From Prevotellaceae bacterium (lineage in GTDB: Bacteria > Bacteroidota > Bacteroidia > Bacteroidales > Bacteroidaceae): a stretch of DNA of 64,000 nucleotides. Where the stretch lies: contig JAQYET010000033.1 of assembly GCA_028723525.1 (NCBI GenBank), positions 62,001-126,000 on the forward strand, written 5' to 3'. A program made the position numbers and the translations under genes. This document shows, piece by piece, positions 61,469-64,000 of this stretch (position 1 is its first letter; each line of letters begins with the position of its first letter). The notes under the pieces are model-generated. The model did no database searches. It worked only from the letters and a program-made list of their open reading frames with translations, and was not told where the DNA came from.

Positions 61469-62430
61469 GATGCTTTTTGCACATCGCGGTGCTGCTGTTG
61501 TGTGTCACGGCATGCACCGGAAACCGATACAAGCCGTCGCCCGCGGGCAGTATGTTTGAGGTTTTCGTGGCTTCAACCACCGACGACGGCGAGGCTGTAT
61601 CGCTCGTGTGCAGCGAGTTGAGCATGAATATTGGCGGACTACCGCAGGCAGAACCGCAGTTCGATGCTGTGAGGATGAGTTACGAAGAATATGAGTCGGG
61701 CATTGACAAGAGAAGCACCGTGCTCATCGAGATTGACCCTGCGCGGAACGCTTCGCCTGAGGTGACGTGGGTTTCCGGCGACGGCATGATGCGGATTTTC
61801 GTGCGTGCAGGCAGCAGGGAGTCGCTCGCCGAAGGCATAGACAGCATAGGCAATATAGTGAGAGCCAAACTGCAGAGCCACGAAATGGCGATTGCCGCAG
61901 AGCAACTGCGTGACAGACATAATCCGAAAGCGGAGCAGAAAGTGTGGGAAACCACAGGCATTGAGGCTCTGATACCGCCCGACCTTATGAAAAGTAAGCA
62001 GGGAGAGGCTTTTATATGGCTTAGCAACGATGCGCTGCAGGGCATGAAAAACATCTGCATATACTCATATCCGGGCACCGTTCTTACCCCCGCCAAAGCC
62101 TTGACAATGCGCGACAGCGTGTTGGGAAAGAACATCGTAGGCGAGACTGCGGGCATGAGAATGGCTACGGTGGCAAAAACCGTGACAACGAAAATTACAC
62201 GCATCGGAGGGAATGAAGTGATGGTGCAGCGCGGATTGTGGGAAATGACGGGCGACGCAATGGGCGGACCTTTCGTGAGTGTGAGCAGAACAGACCCGGC
62301 AAACAATCGGATTGTGGTGAAGGAGGCATTCGTATATGCCCCGGAACGTAGAAAAAGGAACATCCTGAAACCCTTGGAGGCAGCGATATTCACCGAAAAA
62401 GAAAACAGAAATGATAAATATAATAAGTAA
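61465..62430 (+). CDS. DUF4837 lipoprotein
   Basis: 321 residues. The signal MRCFLHIAVLLLCVTACTGN has a lipobox (VTAC, Cys17). The rest fits the Bacteroidetes family DUF4837: an N-terminal alpha/beta part (PAGSMFEVFVAS), then GEAFIWLSNDALQGMKNICIYSYP and the C-terminal NRIVVKEAFVYAPERRKRN. Function unknown. The rlmN-DUF4837-pdxA order is common in Bacteroidales; the ATGA overlap with rlmN indicates coupling. Confidence 0.87.
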   Translation: MRCFLHIAVLLLCVTACTGNRYKPSPAGSMFEVFVASTTDDGEAVSLVCSELSMNIGGLPQAEPQFDAVRMSYEEYESGIDKRSTVLIEIDPARNASPEVTWVSGDGMMRIFVRAGSRESLAEGIDSIGNIVRAKLQSHEMAIAAEQLRDRHNPKAEQKVWETTGIEALIPPDLMKSKQGEAFIWLSNDALQGMKNICIYSYPGTVLTPAKALTMRDSVLGKNIVGETAGMRMATVAKTVTTKITRIGGNEVMVQRGLWEMTGDAMGGPFVSVSRTDPANNRIVVKEAFVYAPERRKRNILKPLEAAIFTEKENRNDKYNK

Positions 62431-62442
62431 ATATATAACAAT

Positions 62443-63549
62443 ATGGAAGACAGGAAGATACGCATAGCCATAACGCATGGCGACACTAACGGCATAGGTT
62501 ACGAAATGATATTCAAGACTTTCGCAGCACCTGAAATGCTGGAACTGTGCACTCCTATAATATATGGTTCGCCAAAGGTGGCTGCCTATCACCGTAACGT
62601 GCTCGACCTGCAGGCTAATTTCAGTATAATAAATAGTGCGGAGGAGGCTTGCGACGGCAGACTGAACCTGCTCACAGTGTTAGATGACGACATGAAAGTG
62701 GATATCGGCAGACCTACCGAAGAGTCGGGCAATGCCGCAGTGAAGGCTTTGGACCGCGCTATCGATGACTGTCAAAGCGGGCTTGTGGATGCTATCGTGG
62801 GAGCACCGGTGGGCGACGATAATTTCAAAACAGGCGGAATGACGTATGACGGACAGACAGATTTCTTGGAGAAGAAGCTCGGCAGCGACGCAAAGGCATT
62901 GAGAATGATTGTCGGAAAGAGGCTGCGTGTGGCTTTCGTGACCACCGAAATACCTCTGAAAGACGTACCCGGGGCTATCACTCAGGAACTTGTGGAGGAG
63001 AAAGCGGCAGCATTGCATGAGACGTTGCACCGCGATTTCCGCATCAACAATCCACGTATAGCGGTACTTGCAATGAACCCAACCACAGGAAATGGTTACG
63101 AAGAAGACATGGAAGAGACCACTATCCTGAAACCGGCGATAGAGAAACTTGAGAAAAGCGGGTGTCCGGCTTTCGGTCCGTATGCCGCAGAGGAGTTCTT
63201 CGGAGAGGCGCAGTATATGGCTTTCGACGCGATACTGGCAATGTATAAAGACCAAGGAATAGTACCTTTCCGCACAATAGAGCATGAGAACGGACTGAAA
63301 ATTGCCGCTGCGATGCCCGTTGTGATGACGATGCCCGACATGGGAGCGGAGTTCAGAAAGGCCGGAAAGAACGAGATTGACGAACAGACAATGCGCAATG
63401 CCATTTACTCTGCGATAGACATAGTGCGCAACAGGGCGGATTATGACGATGCAAGAAAAGACCCGTTGAAGAAACTCTACCACGAAAGACGCGACGAAAG
63501 CGAGAAGGTCAGGTTCAATATTCCAAAGAAACAGGTTAGGGAAGAGTAG
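62443..63549 (+). CDS. pdxA: 4-hydroxythreonine-4-phosphate dehydrogenase
   Basis: 368 residues of the PdxA family. ITHGDTNGIGYEMIFKTF at the N-terminus replaces the usual GEPAGIGPE with the Bacteroidetes form. TGGMTYDGQTDFLEKKLG carries the metal His-equivalent region, and the middle VAFVTTEIPLKDV and AMNPTTGNG segments are conserved. It makes the aminoacetone phosphate precursor of pyridoxine in the DXP-dependent vitamin B6 route. It starts 12 nt after DUF4837 and ends 6 nt before the flippase-like gene. Confidence 0.9.
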   Translation: MEDRKIRIAITHGDTNGIGYEMIFKTFAAPEMLELCTPIIYGSPKVAAYHRNVLDLQANFSIINSAEEACDGRLNLLTVLDDDMKVDIGRPTEESGNAAVKALDRAIDDCQSGLVDAIVGAPVGDDNFKTGGMTYDGQTDFLEKKLGSDAKALRMIVGKRLRVAFVTTEIPLKDVPGAITQELVEEKAAALHETLHRDFRINNPRIAVLAMNPTTGNGYEEDMEETTILKPAIEKLEKSGCPAFGPYAAEEFFGEAQYMAFDAILAMYKDQGIVPFRTIEHENGLKIAAAMPVVMTMPDMGAEFRKAGKNEIDEQTMRNAIYSAIDIVRNRADYDDARKDPLKKLYHERRDESEKVRFNIPKKQVREE

Positions 63550-63555
63550 GCAGAA

Positions 63556-64000
63556 ATGAAAAAGAAATACCGCAACGGGTTCTTTATTTTCGGGTTGGTG
63601 CTGCTCGGACTGATGATGACCCAACTTGATTTTCAGCAGGTTTGGGACGGGCTTGCCCATGCAGGTTATTGGTTCTTGGCAGTGCTTCTTCTCTGGTTCT
63701 TCCTATATTTCTTCAATACAACCTCGTGGTATATTATAATAAGGAGTACCATTCAGCCATCTTACGCTCAATCATCATCGCTCACCGCTCAACCCTCATT
63801 GTCCAATGCTCAACCAAAAGTTCCCTACTTTTGGCTTTACAAGGTAATGGTATCGGGCTTTGCGCTCAACTATGCAACGCCCGGAGGTTTGATGGGAGGC
63901 GAGCCTTACCGCATAATGGAACTGTCATCCTATATCGGCACAGAGCGGGCATCATCCTCTGTGATACTCCACACGATGACACACATCTTCAGCCATTTAT
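63556..64000 (+). CDS. Lysylphosphatidylglycerol-synthase-TM-like (UPF0104) membrane protein, partial
   Basis: The ATG at 63556 starts a frame that is open to the window end (148 codons visible). Hydrophobic helices at about 9-20 and 40-57, then VSGFALNYATPGGLMGGEPYRIM, the diagnostic motif of the LPG_synthase_TM/UPF0104 family of putative lipid flippases. Between helix 2 and that motif lies a Ser/Gln/Pro-rich stretch (SYAQSSSLTAQPSLSNAQP) encoded by heptanucleotide repeats. The 3' part is cut off by the window. Confidence 0.85.
   Translation, partial: MKKKYRNGFFIFGLVLLGLMMTQLDFQQVWDGLAHAGYWFLAVLLLWFFLYFFNTTSWYIIIRSTIQPSYAQSSSLTAQPSLSNAQPKVPYFWLYKVMVSGFALNYATPGGLMGGEPYRIMELSSYIGTERASSSVILHTMTHIFSHL
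63762..63825 (+). repeat. Heptanucleotide repeat in frame in the flippase-like gene
   Basis: Runs of 7-nt units: GCTCAAT, CATCATC, GCTCACC, GCTCAAC, CCTCATT, GTCCAAT, GCTCAAC. The reading frame stays open; three units equal seven codons, giving the recurring Ala-Gln/Ser pattern. Same repeat type as at 231-353 and 12201-12262. Confidence 0.7.

Noticed and set aside
62680..63660. 326-codon minus-strand open frame
   Set aside because: Antisense to pdxA; no promoter or family similarity.

Overview
The window looks like chromosomal DNA from a member of the Bacteroidales, most likely a Prevotellaceae-like organism. The reasons are: many promoters of the Bacteroidetes type (TTTG, about 20 nt, then TAnnTTTGC); a full-length SprA/Sov outer-membrane translocon of the type IX secretion system (T9SS); a subtilase with a T9SS-like C-terminal sorting domain; an lplA-lipA gene fusion; and Bacteroidetes families such as DUF2023, DUF4827 and DUF4837. 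Species cannot be fixed from the sequence alone. No rRNA, tRNA, CRISPR array, prophage or insertion sequence was recognised.

Layout. 1-7.7 kb (minus strand): surface-polysaccharide cluster making a dTDP-3-amino-3,6-dideoxyhexose (rfbB, fdtA, fdtB, a FemAB-like acyltransferase, two membrane proteins), preceded by a MATE transporter and a cytidylate-kinase-like protein. 7.7-13.2 kb: xseAB, ilvE, a secreted C1 peptidase and ddh. 13.4-23.1 kb: ruvA, the 2,503-codon sprA and a PafA-type phosphatase. 23.2-26.0 kb: a visibly AT-rich two-gene restriction-modification unit whose methyltransferase is a fusion of a beta-class and a Dam-like alpha-class enzyme. 26.1-36.1 kb: glmM, DUF4827, etfBA with an acyl-CoA dehydrogenase, lplA-lipA, and a Nif3 and zinc-ribbon pair. 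36.4-46.7 kb: an SBF-type transporter, an HsdR-N orphan, holA, a small XRE regulator, pyrK-pyrD, aroC, slyD and the secreted subtilase. 46.9-52.4 kb: flavodoxin-DUF2023, two small exported proteins, and rplM-rpsI-rpsB-tsf with structured leaders. 52.7-64 kb: an HExxH protein, NfeD and SPFH proteins, wecB, an oxidative-stress block (oxyR diverging from sodB-ahpC-ahpF), and rlmN-DUF4837-pdxA-flippase running off the right edge.

Most genes form short operons closed by strong hairpin terminators and started from recognisable Bacteroidetes promoters. Three layers are not explained by the genes. (1) Four intergenic arrays of a 22-bp unit (15 units in all) are built on the odd palindrome TCGSCGA in A/T flanks. 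(2) A degenerate 7-nt repeat (consensus near GCTCAAC) forms a terminator hairpin at 12.2 kb and also lies in frame inside two membrane-protein genes at the two window ends. (3) There are structured RNA leaders before rplM and especially before rpsB. The best candidates for something under-described are the 22-bp arrays, the beta-alpha fused methyltransferase unit and the rpsB leader.
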